Shown here one piece after another: positions 34,309 to 43,205 of a stretch of 64,000 nucleotides of DNA (positions are counted from its first letter, which is position 1; each line of letters starts with the position of its first letter). The translations under genes were made by a program, and so were the position numbers. The stretch comes from Pedobacter paludis. GTDB lineage: Bacteria; Bacteroidota; Bacteroidia; Sphingobacteriales; Sphingobacteriaceae. The stretch is from the NCBI RefSeq assembly GCF_003173575.1, contig NZ_QGNY01000005.1, forward strand, positions 310,001-374,000, written 5' to 3'. The notes below the pieces were generated by a model. That model was not told the origin of the DNA. It saw nothing but the letters and a program-made list of their open reading frames with translations, and made no database searches.

Positions 34309-35841
34309 TTATTTTACGCTAAATGCCAGTGAAGGTAAAATATTCTGACGGCCATCAGGGCCAACAGAAACAATATCTTCAAAAAACACTCTTGTTCCAG
34401 GGGTAATAGAATTTATAGCAGCCTTAACAGCTCCAGCAAAACTACCACCACTTCCTGAAATGGTTACCGCATCAGAACGTGGTTTTATAATCGTTAACTT
34501 ATAACGTTGAATTTTGAATTTTACATCAAATGGAAAATCATCCAAATCTGCTTCAATTTCACTTTCACTTTTCAATTGAACGGATGCAATATCGCCACCA
34601 GCTCTTCCGCCAACTTTAGCCACCGGTTTTGGAATTGCCTTTACTCTGAATTTTTGCGAACCTAAACTCACATTTTTACCTGCATTGCTAGCTGTTACAT
34701 TTATGGTAACATCTTGGCCAACCTGACCGCCACTTGCCAACACATTGTATTTTCCAGCACCTATTTTACTCATCGATGCACCAGAAGCACTAGCATTTAC
34801 CGTTTCTAAAGGAAAACCTGCAGCCGATACTGAAAATGGATTTGGAATGCCTGCATAAATTACGTTCATTTTATCTGATGAAACGCTTGCCGATGGTTTT
34901 GCAACTTGATAAGTCTGTTCTGGAGTTTTATATTCTTTAATCTGCCCATCAGTTTGACGAACACGAACAGTACCCACCCATTTAAACACGCCTACACTTC
35001 CTGTACTACCAGTATAAGTTCCTTTACCATCTTTAACAGATAATTTTCCACCGCCAACAGTAATATCTGGATTTGATCTAGAATCACTAGCCGTTAAAAA
35101 TACTTCAGCCGTATAGGGTTGCCCTTGGATAACATAAGAAGTAGGTGCCACAGCAACTGCAGCAAATTTATCTATGTTAACTACCGCTTTATCCATATTT
35201 CCGAATAACTTTTTAACTACTTCAGCTTCTGCATTTTTAGTATCTGCTTGAATTTTAGTTAAGTTGGTCATTGCAGCTGTTAAAGGCGTTCCTTCACCGA
35301 AGTTAACTTCTTTCCAATCGCCTTTACCTTTTTTAGGATCTTTAGCTTCCAGAGAGAATGATACACCCGCTCTATCATTTGGATCCAATAAAGAGATTAA
35401 TTTCTCTCTGGTTGCATTAATTTTTGCTTTTAACTTTTCGCCTTCGCCTTGATTGATCATGATACCCTGAGCGATATCCATGTTCTCTCTACGTTTTAAA
35501 TCACCTGTTAAAGTATCAACGCCATCACCAGCTTCGGTGAATTGCTTTTTGATGCCTTCAATAAAGTTATTCAAATCATCAGCAGCCGCTTTTGCCTGCT
35601 TAGCTCTATCGTAAATCGGTTGAGCACGAGCCGGTTCTTCTTTCAGTTTGGAATTTTCAAACGAAGAAAAAAGTTGCTCAATACTCACATTAACGTTATC
35701 TCTAGAGGTAGCTAAACTGTCGTTAATATTTTTAAAAGCATTTAATACTGTATCTGATACGTTTAAGGCGAGCATTGCCAACAATACCAAATACATGATA
35801 TTGATCATCCGCTGCCTTGTTGTTTCTTTTCCGCCTGCCAT
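34309..35841 (-). CDS. gldM: T9SS motor protein GldM (PorM)
   Basis: 510 aa. GldM has one N-terminal membrane helix (about 12-32, INIMYLVLLAMLALNVSDTV) that inserts into the GldL bundle, and a long periplasmic part of helical and beta domains that reaches the GldK/GldN ring and transmits proton-driven rotation. The cytoplasmic start MAGGKETTRQRM is typical. Periplasmic domains: helical (~40-215), then Ig-like beta domains, with a conserved end (PGTRVFFEDIVSVGPDG). Length is as expected. Flanked by gldL (44 bp) and gldN (7 bp). Confidence 0.96.
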   Translation of the reverse strand: MAGGKETTRQRMINIMYLVLLAMLALNVSDTVLNAFKNINDSLATSRDNVNVSIEQLFSSFENSKLKEEPARAQPIYDRAKQAKAAADDLNNFIEGIKKQFTEAGDGVDTLTGDLKRRENMDIAQGIMINQGEGEKLKAKINATREKLISLLDPNDRAGVSFSLEAKDPKKGKGDWKEVNFGEGTPLTAAMTNLTKIQADTKNAEAEVVKKLFGNMDKAVVNIDKFAAVAVAPTSYVIQGQPYTAEVFLTASDSRSNPDITVGGGKLSVKDGKGTYTGSTGSVGVFKWVGTVRVRQTDGQIKEYKTPEQTYQVAKPSASVSSDKMNVIYAGIPNPFSVSAAGFPLETVNASASGASMSKIGAGKYNVLASGGQVGQDVTINVTASNAGKNVSLGSQKFRVKAIPKPVAKVGGRAGGDIASVQLKSESEIEADLDDFPFDVKFKIQRYKLTIIKPRSDAVTISGSGGSFAGAVKAAINSITPGTRVFFEDIVSVGPDGRQNILPSLAFSVK

Positions 35842-35885
35842 GTTTTATGTAGCTTTCTTTTTTTATAAATTAAAAACTAGATAAA

Positions 35886-36695
35886 TTATACCCGTGGGCT
35901 ATTCATAGCCGATAGCATGTTACCGTAAATTGCATTAAGTGATGAAAGGTTTTTAGCCAACTTGTTCACTTCTTCTTTAAACTGTTTCGAATCTTCCATC
36001 GATTCGTTAAAGTTTTGCATGGTAAGTGATAAGTTAGAATAGAATTTATTCATCGATTTTAAGTGTGCGCTAGAATCTTGCAATTCCAATTCGTACACTG
36101 CGTTTAATGCAGATAGATTTTTAGCTAAATTGTTTACTTGATCGTGATAAGCTTGAGAATCTACATTGCTTTCGCCCATTGCTTTCAAGTTTTTGGTTGC
36201 ATTATCAAAAGCAGCGCTTAGGTTATCAAAACCAGCAGAAGCTGTTTTAACTTTACCTGTAAATTCGTTTGTTGCTGTAGATGCATCAGCTACGCTAGAA
36301 ATTGCAGCTACTTTATCGCCAAAAGTACGTAAGCCAGTACCTAAGCTCTCAATTAAATCTGGTCCAATTTTAGCATCTGATAACATTTTATCCAATGCAG
36401 CTGTATTGGCAGATGAAGCTGGTGCAGCAACAGGTCTAACGGTAGCAGTAGGCAGTTCACCTTTAAAATCTTCTCTTAATTCAGGATAAACTTTATCCCA
36501 CGCTGGTTCTGGTTCTGGTGGAAAAAACCCTGTTAAGAAGAATAAAAACGCTTCTACTCCAAGCCCAACGCCAATTGCAATATTTCCAAAAATGCCGCCA
36601 ATGTGCAAAATTTTAAATAGTGCTCCGATAATTACAATACTTGCTCCCCATGAAATCGCTACGTGTAACCAGCTTGGTTGTTTTTTTGCTGCCAT
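35886..36695 (-). CDS. gldL: T9SS motor protein GldL (PorL)
   Basis: 269 aa from the ATG at 36695 (MAAKKQPSWLH). Two N-terminal membrane helices (about 13-33 and 36-56; SWGASIVIIGALFKILHIGG then GLGVEAFLFFLTGFF) form the proton-conducting pentamer around GldM; the conserved Glu in the second helix is present (VEAF). The cytoplasmic remainder is helical with an internal duplication (NNLAKNLSALNAVY and NKLAKNLSSLNAIY). A longer in-frame extension upstream reads into gldK and lacks family similarity, so it is not used. Confidence 0.95.
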   Translation of the reverse strand: MAAKKQPSWLHVAISWGASIVIIGALFKILHIGGIFGNIAIGVGLGVEAFLFFLTGFFPPEPEPAWDKVYPELREDFKGELPTATVRPVAAPASSANTAALDKMLSDAKIGPDLIESLGTGLRTFGDKVAAISSVADASTATNEFTGKVKTASAGFDNLSAAFDNATKNLKAMGESNVDSQAYHDQVNNLAKNLSALNAVYELELQDSSAHLKSMNKFYSNLSLTMQNFNESMEDSKQFKEEVNKLAKNLSSLNAIYGNMLSAMNSPRV

Positions 36696-36742
36696 AAAAT
36701 TTTGATGTTTTTCTTTAGTTTTTGTTTTTGTTTGTTTGGTTT

Positions 36743-38068
36743 TTAATTTCTTAGGTCTGTTCCAGGATAAGCAGATACGCACCTGAACCCAATATATGAT
36801 CTTTGCTGATCTTGATATTCGTAAGTAGCAACAGCATTTTGCAAGAAGTATCCAGTGTCTTTCCAAGAACCACCTTTAACCACTTTGCGTTTCAAATATT
36901 TACTGTCATTCTTTCCAGCAACATATGTGAAATTTGGATTTAAATCGTGTAATAACGGAGCAGATGATTTGTTGTAAGCCGTTTTCGTCCACTCGGCAAC
37001 GTTACCCGCCATATTATACAATCCATAGTCGTTAGGGAAATAAGATCTAACACCTACAGTATAAATACCACCATCGCTTGAATAATCTCCACGACCGGGT
37101 TTAAAGTTTGCCTGTAAACAACCTTTTGTATTTCTGATATATGGCCCACCCCAAGGATATTTGGTTTTTGTATTTCCACCCCTTGCTGCATATTCAAATT
37201 CTGTTTCTGCAGGTAAATCGTAATCCATCCTTGCATTCATTGGCAATTTACGTGCAGAAGCTACACCTTGATACAACTGAGTTCTCCAATGCGAGAAAGC
37301 TTTTGCCTGTTCCCAACTTACACCAACAACAGGATAATCATCATAAGAAGGGTGATTATAATAACCACGTACCATTGGATCATTTTGTGAATATGAATAA
37401 TCAGTTTTCCAAACCATTGTATCTGGATAAACTGCAATCACATATCTATCAATATAATCTTGACGTTTGCTATTTGGATCTTTATGGCCTAAAGCGGCTT
37501 TATCCAAGTTTAGGATTCCGTAAGAATATTCAAGCTTGCGAACATCAAATTCCTTTCTACCAGGAAGCGCATCTAAACCAGAATAATACATTCCATCTAA
37601 TTGACTGGCCTGGGCTCCGGCAGAACCTTTACCCTTATTGCGCCAAATATTAGCTCCATTGTAGCCAACTTTTTTCCAATCGATATAATTTTCTCCACCT
37701 ACTGCATTTGCAGCAGCGCCCTTTTTTGTCATCATGAACTGAGCAGGGTTTCCCATCATTGTAATTGCGATGGAATCGCGAACCCAATTGGTAAACTGAC
37801 GATATTCGGCATTTGAAATTTCGGTTTGATCCATAAAGAATGCACTAATTGTTGTCATTCTACTTGGACCATTTTGCGAAAAGGTAATATCTTCATCAGA
37901 ACCACCTAGAGGCGTATGGCCCGGTGGAATATAAACCATCCCCAATGGGATTCTGTGGTTCTTGAATTTGCGGTTATAAGCACCTACTAGTTCGCCTTGA
38001 CCTCCATGGCCACAACTTGCCAGCAATACGGTTACACCCATTAGAGCTAGAAGGTAAATTTTCTTCAT
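36743..38068 (-). CDS. gldK: T9SS ring lipoprotein GldK (PorK)
   Basis: 441 aa. The signal peptide ends in a lipobox (VTVLLASC, Cys ~19), so it is an outer-membrane lipoprotein of the periplasmic ring. The mature protein has a formylglycine-generating-enzyme-like (FGE-sulfatase) domain: MVYIPPGHTPLGGSD, FFMDQTEISNAEY, PVVGVSWEQA, EFEYAARGG, NVAEWT and GGSWKD. In GldK this fold is structural, not catalytic. First gene of the operon; gldJ is not adjacent. The 220-bp upstream region holds the presumed promoter and the hemD terminator. Confidence 0.95.
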   Translation of the reverse strand: MKKIYLLALMGVTVLLASCGHGGQGELVGAYNRKFKNHRIPLGMVYIPPGHTPLGGSDEDITFSQNGPSRMTTISAFFMDQTEISNAEYRQFTNWVRDSIAITMMGNPAQFMMTKKGAAANAVGGENYIDWKKVGYNGANIWRNKGKGSAGAQASQLDGMYYSGLDALPGRKEFDVRKLEYSYGILNLDKAALGHKDPNSKRQDYIDRYVIAVYPDTMVWKTDYSYSQNDPMVRGYYNHPSYDDYPVVGVSWEQAKAFSHWRTQLYQGVASARKLPMNARMDYDLPAETEFEYAARGGNTKTKYPWGGPYIRNTKGCLQANFKPGRGDYSSDGGIYTVGVRSYFPNDYGLYNMAGNVAEWTKTAYNKSSAPLLHDLNPNFTYVAGKNDSKYLKRKVVKGGSWKDTGYFLQNAVATYEYQDQQRSYIGFRCVSAYPGTDLRN

Positions 38069-38209
38069 ATTAATTATGTTGTGCTAAGCACTGTTAGGAG
38101 CAATTTTATCAAAAATCATTGAAATTATCAACAATTACAAATATTTTACACGAAATCATTGTTAAAATGCCATTAAACAGCTAAAAAGGCTTTTTTGTCT
38201 AATTTTTTT

Positions 38210-38260
38210 GTTACAAAATAAAGCGTAACTCTCTTATAACTGAAAAGTTACGCTTTTATT
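38210..38260 (-). terminator. Terminator downstream of hemD
   Basis: AAAGCGTAAC / GTTACGCTTT, a perfect 10-bp stem with a ~17-nt loop; on the minus strand followed by TTATTTTG. It separates hemD from the gldK promoter region. Confidence 0.7.
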
Positions 38261-38289
38261 GTGAGACATTGAAAGTTTTCTACAAAGTC

Positions 38290-39060
38290 TTATTTATTAG
38301 ATACTTTGATATAGTTCTCTATAGCCATTGTCATAGATGGAACTCCGGGAGTTGGAGCCGCAATATCTACTATTAGATCCATATCTGTTGCTGCTTTACT
38401 TGTATTGGTACCGAATGCAGCGATACGGGTATTATTTTGTTTGAAATCTGGGAAATTTTTGAATAAGGATTGAATGCTGGATGGACTAAAGAATGCAATC
38501 ACATCATAAAACACTTCAGCAAGATCTGATAAATCGCTTACTACAGTTCTAAATAAAACCGCCGGAGTAAAATCGTAACCACTTTTTTCTAAAAATTTCA
38601 TGGTATCCTCTGTAGCTACATCAGAACATGGATACAAAAACTTTTCGTTGGCATGTTTTTTTAACACTTCGGCTAAGTCTGCTGCGGTTTGTTTGCCAAA
38701 GAAGATTTTTCGCTTGCGATATTGAATGTATTTCTGTAAGTATAAAGCTATCGTTTCAGATAGACAGAAATACTTCAGCTCAGCCGGCACATCGTATCTC
38801 ATTTCCTCACATATTCTAAAGAAATGGTCTGCGGCATTACGGCTAGTAAAAATTACTGCTGTAAAATCGGCAAGGTTAATTTTATCCTTCCTAAAATCCC
38901 TGGCAGGCACTCCTTCTACGTGAATGAAAGACCTAAAATCAACTTTTAAGTTATGCTTTTTAGCCAAGTCGTAATAGGGAGATTTTTCTGTTTCAGGCTT
39001 CGGTAAAGTAACTAAAATACTTTTTACTTTGCGAAGTTTAGCGTCATTTTTTTCTTGCAT
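38290..39060 (-). CDS. hemD: Uroporphyrinogen-III synthase
   Basis: 256 aa. HemD cyclises hydroxymethylbilane to uroporphyrinogen III, the branch point to haem and other tetrapyrroles. The sequence is divergent, as is usual for HemD, but the two-lobed pattern is visible: ILVTLPKPE at the start, FTAVIFTSRNAADHFF in the first lobe, YPCSDVATEDTMKFLEKSGYDF in the second, and YDVIAFFSPSSIQSLF followed by IAAFGTNTSKAA near the end. It follows the DUF4271 gene by 14 bp, a conserved pairing in Bacteroidota, and lies near hemW on the opposite strand. Confidence 0.88.
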   Translation of the reverse strand: MQEKNDAKLRKVKSILVTLPKPETEKSPYYDLAKKHNLKVDFRSFIHVEGVPARDFRKDKINLADFTAVIFTSRNAADHFFRICEEMRYDVPAELKYFCLSETIALYLQKYIQYRKRKIFFGKQTAADLAEVLKKHANEKFLYPCSDVATEDTMKFLEKSGYDFTPAVLFRTVVSDLSDLAEVFYDVIAFFSPSSIQSLFKNFPDFKQNNTRIAAFGTNTSKAATDMDLIVDIAAPTPGVPSMTMAIENYIKVSNK

Positions 39061-39074
39061 TTTCCTTTTTCCTG

Positions 39075-40052
39075 CTACAATCCTATCGTTTTAATTAGTA
39101 TCAAAATAGGACATATTTCGAGGGCGCAAAAGTACAAAATTAAATGCATTCTAGAAAACTTATTATTAGAAAGAATTGTAATCCCCGCCCTAAGCAACTG
39201 GAATGTAAAAATAACCCCTAATAACAAGTACGCCAACACGATATAAACCCCTCCATACTTTAATGGCGATAGCGCAAAAGCGACCACCAAGGGGATAAAC
39301 AATAAAGATGCGTTAAAGTAACTTAAATATAATATGGAGATGTACTCTCCTACTGCTTTCTGAACATTGAAAAGATGGCCTAAAAACCTAAGAATGATAA
39401 GTTTCAACGCATAAAAAACAATTATGATTATAGAAATTGTAAAGAAAAACCTAAAACCGTGCTGTGCCTGATACATGTCATAATACTGCGCAACAAGGAA
39501 GAAAAACATTCCTAAGATAAATCCAAACTGGATAAACAGCAAAAGAAATGGCCAAGAACTAAAAAGATTATCTTCTTTGTTAATGTTATTTAAAATCCTA
39601 TTGCTAAAAAAGGATTGAACTATTGCCGAAAGCTGTTTGGAAAAGGCATTTTTTAGAATTGCAAAAATGACCAGCATTACAAATATAAAGCCTAGTAAAC
39701 CTACATTGCCCTTTCTAATAGGCTTCCCTAATTGATATGGATTTTCTTTCTTTTTTAAATATTGAAACTTTTTCTGCCAGGCCAATAAATTAAGTGTAGG
39801 AAACAGATATTCTTTTTGAACGCTATCTAGTAAGGCATTTTTATTTAAAGCACTATCTGGCAAAACCCAGGTATGTGTTATAATGGAATCTGTTACTATT
39901 TTTTGCCTAGCTAAAGTTGCAGAATCGAGTCTAAATCTTCGGAACTTGTATGGATTAACGGCAGTACTATCGGGTTGAATAGGAACTTGTTGCCCATCAG
40001 CAAAATTTGCAAAGCACAAAAAAGCAAATAAGACAAAAACAAACTTGGGCAT
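39075..40052 (-). CDS. DUF4271 membrane protein
   Basis: 325 aa from the ATG at 40052. A signal peptide (residues ~1-20, VFVLFAFLCFANFADG) is followed by ~100 polar residues and then about six membrane helices (roughly residues 115-320). DUF4271 proteins have no known biochemical role but are encoded next to hemD in many Bacteroidota, so a link to tetrapyrrole or envelope metabolism is possible. An upstream in-frame ATG at 40088 overlaps the -7 box TACTTTTG, so the shorter start is preferred. The gene precedes hemD by 14 bp and is divergent from hemW. Confidence 0.85.
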   Translation of the reverse strand: MPKFVFVLFAFLCFANFADGQQVPIQPDSTAVNPYKFRRFRLDSATLARQKIVTDSIITHTWVLPDSALNKNALLDSVQKEYLFPTLNLLAWQKKFQYLKKKENPYQLGKPIRKGNVGLLGFIFVMLVIFAILKNAFSKQLSAIVQSFFSNRILNNINKEDNLFSSWPFLLLFIQFGFILGMFFFLVAQYYDMYQAQHGFRFFFTISIIIIVFYALKLIILRFLGHLFNVQKAVGEYISILYLSYFNASLLFIPLVVAFALSPLKYGGVYIVLAYLLLGVIFTFQLLRAGITILSNNKFSRMHLILYFCALEICPILILIKTIGL

Positions 40053-40074
40053 TCCTATTAAAAATTTAACGGCA

Positions 40075-40082
40075 CAAAAGTA
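40075..40082 (-). promoter_or_regulatory. -7 box of the DUF4271-hemD unit
   Basis: TACTTTTG on the minus strand, 22 bp before the chosen start at 40052. It lies within the only longer candidate coding start, which supports the start correction. Confidence 0.5.
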
Positions 40083-40135
40083 ATCCATTAATCATTGTTT
40101 ACCTAAAGAAAATAAATCGAATTGGTTTTATCACT

Positions 40136-40143
40136 TATCTTTG
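40136..40143 (+). promoter_or_regulatory. -7 box directly before hemW
   Basis: TATCTTTG, a full match to TAnnTTTG, ends 5 bp before the hemW ATG at 40149; predicts a leaderless or near-leaderless mRNA. Confidence 0.55.
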
Positions 40144-40148
40144 CATTA

Positions 40149-41279
40149 ATGTCCGGTATATACATCCATGTTCCCTTCTGCAAAAAGGCTTGCCACTACT
40201 GCGATTTCCATTTCAGCACCTCTTTAAAATATGCTGATGAAATGGTAGAAAGCATTTGCAAAGAAATCAAACTAAAAAAAGATAGAATAATCGGCCAGGT
40301 TGGAAGTATTTATCTGGGCGGTGGAACACCATCAATACTTTCTCAAGTCTCGCTTCAAAAGATTTTTGACACTATAAATCATACTTTTTCTGTTGATGCC
40401 AATGCAGAAATTACCATCGAAACCAATCCAGACGATTTAACGGCGCAGAAACTCAAAGAGCTAAAACAACTTCCCGTTAATCGCTTTAGTGTTGGCATTC
40501 AATCTTTTTATAACGAGGATTTAATTTGGATGAATCGGGCACACAATGCACATGAAGCCGAAGACAGTATTAAAAGAAGTCAGGATGCTGGTTTTGAAAA
40601 CCTAACACTCGATTTAATTTACGGATATCCTTTACTTACGGATGCCAAATGGTTGACGAACATCCAAAAAGCAATCGACTTACAAGTTCCTCATATTTCT
40701 GCTTATGCACTTACTGTTGAACCTAGAACAGCTTTAGCGCATGCAATAAAAAATAAAAAACAAATTCCTGTAAGTGATAATCAAAGTGCAGAACAGTTTG
40801 TAATTTTAATAGAAAAGCTCCAAAATGCTGGCTTTGAGCATTATGAAATTTCAAACTTCGCTCAGCCGGGTTGTTATGCAGTGCATAATACAAACTATTG
40901 GAAAGGTGTTGATTATATCGGAATTGGACCATCCGCTCATGGTTTTGATGGTCAGAACAGATATATGAATCCTGCGAATAATGCCTTATACATGGAAAAA
41001 TTAGATGCCAACAAACTTCCAGAAATTATAGAAGAATTGAGTTTGAAAGATCGTTTTAACGAATATATTATGACATCATTAAGAACCATGTGGGGAATTG
41101 ACCTGCAAAAAATAAAGAACGATTTTGGCAAAGATTTCCTCGAGGAAACACAGCACAACCTTAGAAATTTTGAGGATAAAGATTGGTTGTTAATAACAGA
41201 AGATAATATAAAACTTACACAGAACGGAAAGCTCTTTGCCGATCATATTGCATCGGAATTGTTTGTAATTAGTGATTGA
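40149..41279 (+). CDS. hemW: Radical SAM protein HemW (haem chaperone family)
   Basis: 376 aa. The radical-SAM cluster motif is CKKACHYCDF with Cys11, Cys15 and Cys18; the residue two places after the last Cys is Phe (CDF), as in HemW rather than the Cys of true HemN. HemW proteins bind haem and are thought to deliver it to target proteins; older annotations call them oxygen-independent coproporphyrinogen oxidase. Further motifs: YLGGGTPS, ETNPDD, RFSVGIQSF, DLIYGYP, HYEISNFA, GIGPSAHG. Start: the ATG at 40149 is preceded by a perfect -7 box, so the ATG at 40122 is not used. Divergent from DUF4271-hemD. Confidence 0.94.
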   Translation: MSGIYIHVPFCKKACHYCDFHFSTSLKYADEMVESICKEIKLKKDRIIGQVGSIYLGGGTPSILSQVSLQKIFDTINHTFSVDANAEITIETNPDDLTAQKLKELKQLPVNRFSVGIQSFYNEDLIWMNRAHNAHEAEDSIKRSQDAGFENLTLDLIYGYPLLTDAKWLTNIQKAIDLQVPHISAYALTVEPRTALAHAIKNKKQIPVSDNQSAEQFVILIEKLQNAGFEHYEISNFAQPGCYAVHNTNYWKGVDYIGIGPSAHGFDGQNRYMNPANNALYMEKLDANKLPEIIEELSLKDRFNEYIMTSLRTMWGIDLQKIKNDFGKDFLEETQHNLRNFEDKDWLLITEDNIKLTQNGKLFADHIASELFVISD

Positions 41280-41364
41280 ATTAGAGAATGAGTGAGTTAG
41301 AGATTTGCTGAACATATCAGACATAATTAACATTCACTCATTCAATCCCTCGATCATTCAAAAT
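41275..41364. repeat. Inverted repeat of short tandem units between hemW and SDR genes
   Basis: Left arm GATTGAATTAGAGAATGAGT, right arm ATTCACTCATTCAAT and CGATCATTCAAAAT. The word CATTCACTCATTCAAT (41331-41346) recurs exactly at 51788-51803. Less regular 7-bp phase than the atp elements, but same inverted design. Overlaps the end of hemW. Confidence 0.55.
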
Positions 41365-41372
41365 AAATTTAT

Positions 41373-42155
41373 ATGTCTAAAATTGTATGGATTACTGGTG
41401 CTTCTTCTGGAATTGGCGAGGCGCTTGTTTATAAATATTTTAAAGCTGGAGATAAATTAATTATTTCTGCCCGCAACCGCGATGAATTGTTCCGTGTAAA
41501 AAGCAATTGCCAAAATTCTTTTAATGTTCATGTTTTGCCATTTGATTTAAGCGAAACCAAAAGTTTAAAAAGCAAGGCAGAAGATGCAATCCGAATTTTC
41601 GGAAAGATTGATCTTTTAATTAATAGCGGTGGTGTTAGTCAGCGGGGATTGGCCTTAGAAACTGATTTATCTACCGAGCAACTGATAATGAAAACCAATT
41701 TTTGGGGAACAGTTATTTTAAGCAAGGCAGTATTACCCGTTATGATTGCAAATGGCGGTGGACAAATTGTTGTAGTCAGTAGCTTGGTTGGCAAATTTGG
41801 AACAAAACTTAGATCAGCATATTCCGCGTCGAAACATGCCTTACATGGCTATTTTGATTCGTTAAGGTCTGAAGTTTTTGACAAAAATATAGACATAACA
41901 ATTGTATGCCCAGGATTTATAAAAACCAACGTTTCTATAAATGCACTTACTGCAACGGGTAAAAGCCAAGGCACTATGGATGATGCGCAAGCAAATGGAA
42001 TGACTGCCGAGGCCTGTGCAATGGAAATTGTAAAAGCAGTAAGTGCGAAGAAAGAGGAGGTGTATATTGGTGGCAAGGAAACAAAAGCTGTTTTATTGAA
42101 AAGATTTTTCCCACGCATTTTTTCAAAAAAAGTTAGAGAAGCCAAGGTTACATAA
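41373..42155 (+). CDS. Short-chain dehydrogenase/reductase
   Basis: 260 aa, classical SDR length. NAD(P)-binding TGASSGIG near residue 9, the NxGG structural motif written NSGG instead of NAGG, catalytic Ser in VVVSSLVGKFG and catalytic YSASK. The Arg after the second strand (SARNRDEL) suggests NADP preference. The C-terminus is basic (RFFPRIFSKKVREAKV), which could associate with membranes. The substrate cannot be read from sequence; relatives act on lipid or sterol-like alcohols or remain uncharacterised. Single gene; a small hairpin and T-rich stretch follow the stop. Confidence 0.92.
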   Translation: MSKIVWITGASSGIGEALVYKYFKAGDKLIISARNRDELFRVKSNCQNSFNVHVLPFDLSETKSLKSKAEDAIRIFGKIDLLINSGGVSQRGLALETDLSTEQLIMKTNFWGTVILSKAVLPVMIANGGGQIVVVSSLVGKFGTKLRSAYSASKHALHGYFDSLRSEVFDKNIDITIVCPGFIKTNVSINALTATGKSQGTMDDAQANGMTAEACAMEIVKAVSAKKEEVYIGGKETKAVLLKRFFPRIFSKKVREAKVT

Positions 42156-42177
42156 AGCTTAAATTTTCATTTTTTAG

Positions 42178-42199
42178 GTGGATTGAAAATCCACAGTTT
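42178..42199 (+). terminator. Terminator-like hairpin after SDR gene
   Basis: 7-bp stem GTGGATT / AATCCAC with loop GAA, then AGTTTT. Confidence 0.5.
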
Positions 42200-42218
42200 T
42201 AAGGACGAGAAAACATTT

Positions 42219-42268
42219 CCCGACCATCGTCAAACATTAATTAGCCTAGTGTTGGTCGGGATTTTTAA
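42219..42268 (+). terminator. Second terminator-like hairpin after SDR gene
   Basis: 8-bp stem CCCGACCA / TGGTCGGG with a long 26-nt loop, followed by ATTTTT. Could be a backup terminator or a degenerate dispersed repeat. Confidence 0.5.
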
Positions 42269-42467
42269 TCCTTTTTCCGATTCCTGGACTTATAACCCAG
42301 CGTGCACAAAACATAAATCCGCCACCGCAATGTCCCTAAAAAAGATTAAATAAAATTTTAATCTTCTAATTATCAATATTTTATATAATTTTTTCGATTT
42401 CAAAAAAACCAAGTATCCGTAAGCCCTCGTAAATGGAATCAAATAACAGAAACTTAAAATAAGAAAT

Positions 42468-43019
42468 ATGAAAAATTTAATCCTATCTGCAATTGCCGTA
42501 GTTACAATGGCATTTACAACTCAAGTTTACGCTCAAAAAAACCCAATGGTTGGTGGTGCTGCAATGTATGCAACTAAAGATATTGTTGACAATGCTGTGA
42601 ACTCTAAAGACCATACCACACTTGTTGCTGCTGTTAAAGCTGCCGGTTTAGTAGAAACTTTGAAAAGCGCTGGACCATTTACTGTTTTTGCTCCAACAAA
42701 CGAAGCATTCGACAAATTACAAAAAGGTACTGTTGAGACATTAGTTAAACCAGAAAACAAAGCAACCCTTACAAAAATTTTAACTTATCATGTTGTAGCG
42801 GGCAAAATGGATAGCAAAGCAATTGCAGCTGCAATTAAAGCTGGTGGTGGTAAAGCTGAGTTAACAACCGTAGAAGGCGGTAAACTTTGGGCTTGGATGG
42901 AAGGCAAAAAGTTAGTTCTTAAAGATGAAAAAGGTGGAACGAGCACTGTAACTATTGCTGATGTTTATCAAAAAAATGGTGTAATCCATGTGGTTGATAC
43001 CGTTTTAATGCCAAAATAA
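42468..43019 (+). CDS. Exported fasciclin (FAS1) domain protein
   Basis: 183 aa. Signal peptide (residues ~1-22, ending VYAQ) and a single FAS1 domain (about 45-181) with the H1 and H2 regions FTVFAPTNEAFDKL and VIHVVDTVLMP, plus LTYHVVAGKM. FAS1 proteins are extracellular or surface adhesion modules; bacterial single-domain members are common and their ligands mostly unknown. There is no T9SS or lipobox signal, so it should be periplasmic or released. Stand-alone gene with its own UUCG-loop terminator. High Lys/Ala content suggests strong expression. Confidence 0.95.
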   Translation: MKNLILSAIAVVTMAFTTQVYAQKNPMVGGAAMYATKDIVDNAVNSKDHTTLVAAVKAAGLVETLKSAGPFTVFAPTNEAFDKLQKGTVETLVKPENKATLTKILTYHVVAGKMDSKAIAAAIKAGGGKAELTTVEGGKLWAWMEGKKLVLKDEKGGTSTVTIADVYQKNGVIHVVDTVLMPK

Positions 43020-43047
43020 TTATCACATCCCTATAATTATAACTGGA

Positions 43048-43079
43048 AACGTTTCTGCTTCGGCAGAAGCGTTTTTTTA
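43048..43079 (+). terminator. Terminator of the fasciclin gene
   Basis: 11-bp stem AACGTTTCTGC / GCAGAAGCGTT (one G-U) closed by a stable TTCG tetraloop, then seven T. Confidence 0.9.
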
Positions 43080-43205
43080 TTTGTCAGTTTTTATTCAAGA
43101 TTTTATTAAAGTGGCAATACATATAATTGAGTACTTAGATTTGCACGCAATAAATAATTGAATTATCCTCTCGTTTAAAAATTCAACATACAATAATTAG
43201 GATAG

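Larger units (their letters stand above)
42156..42467. other. Spacer between SDR and fasciclin genes
   Basis: Contains the hairpin GTGGATT/AATCCAC (42178-42194) followed by TTTT, probably the SDR terminator, and a second stem CCCGACCA/TGGTCGGG (42219-42260) followed by ATTTTT. The remaining ~200 bp are AT-rich with the fasciclin promoter region; no gene seen. Confidence 0.55.

Noticed and set aside
36696..36866. N-terminal extension of GldL
   Set aside because: Translates gldK-overlapping sequence with no membrane or family similarity; MAAKKQ at 36695 is the normal GldL start.
37141..37653. 170-codon plus-strand frame opposite gldK
   Set aside because: Antisense to the conserved FGE-like motifs of GldK.
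40149..41279. Oxygen-independent coproporphyrinogen III oxidase (HemN)
   Set aside because: The motif CxxxCxxC is followed by DF, lacking the extra Cys of true HemN; HemW fits better.
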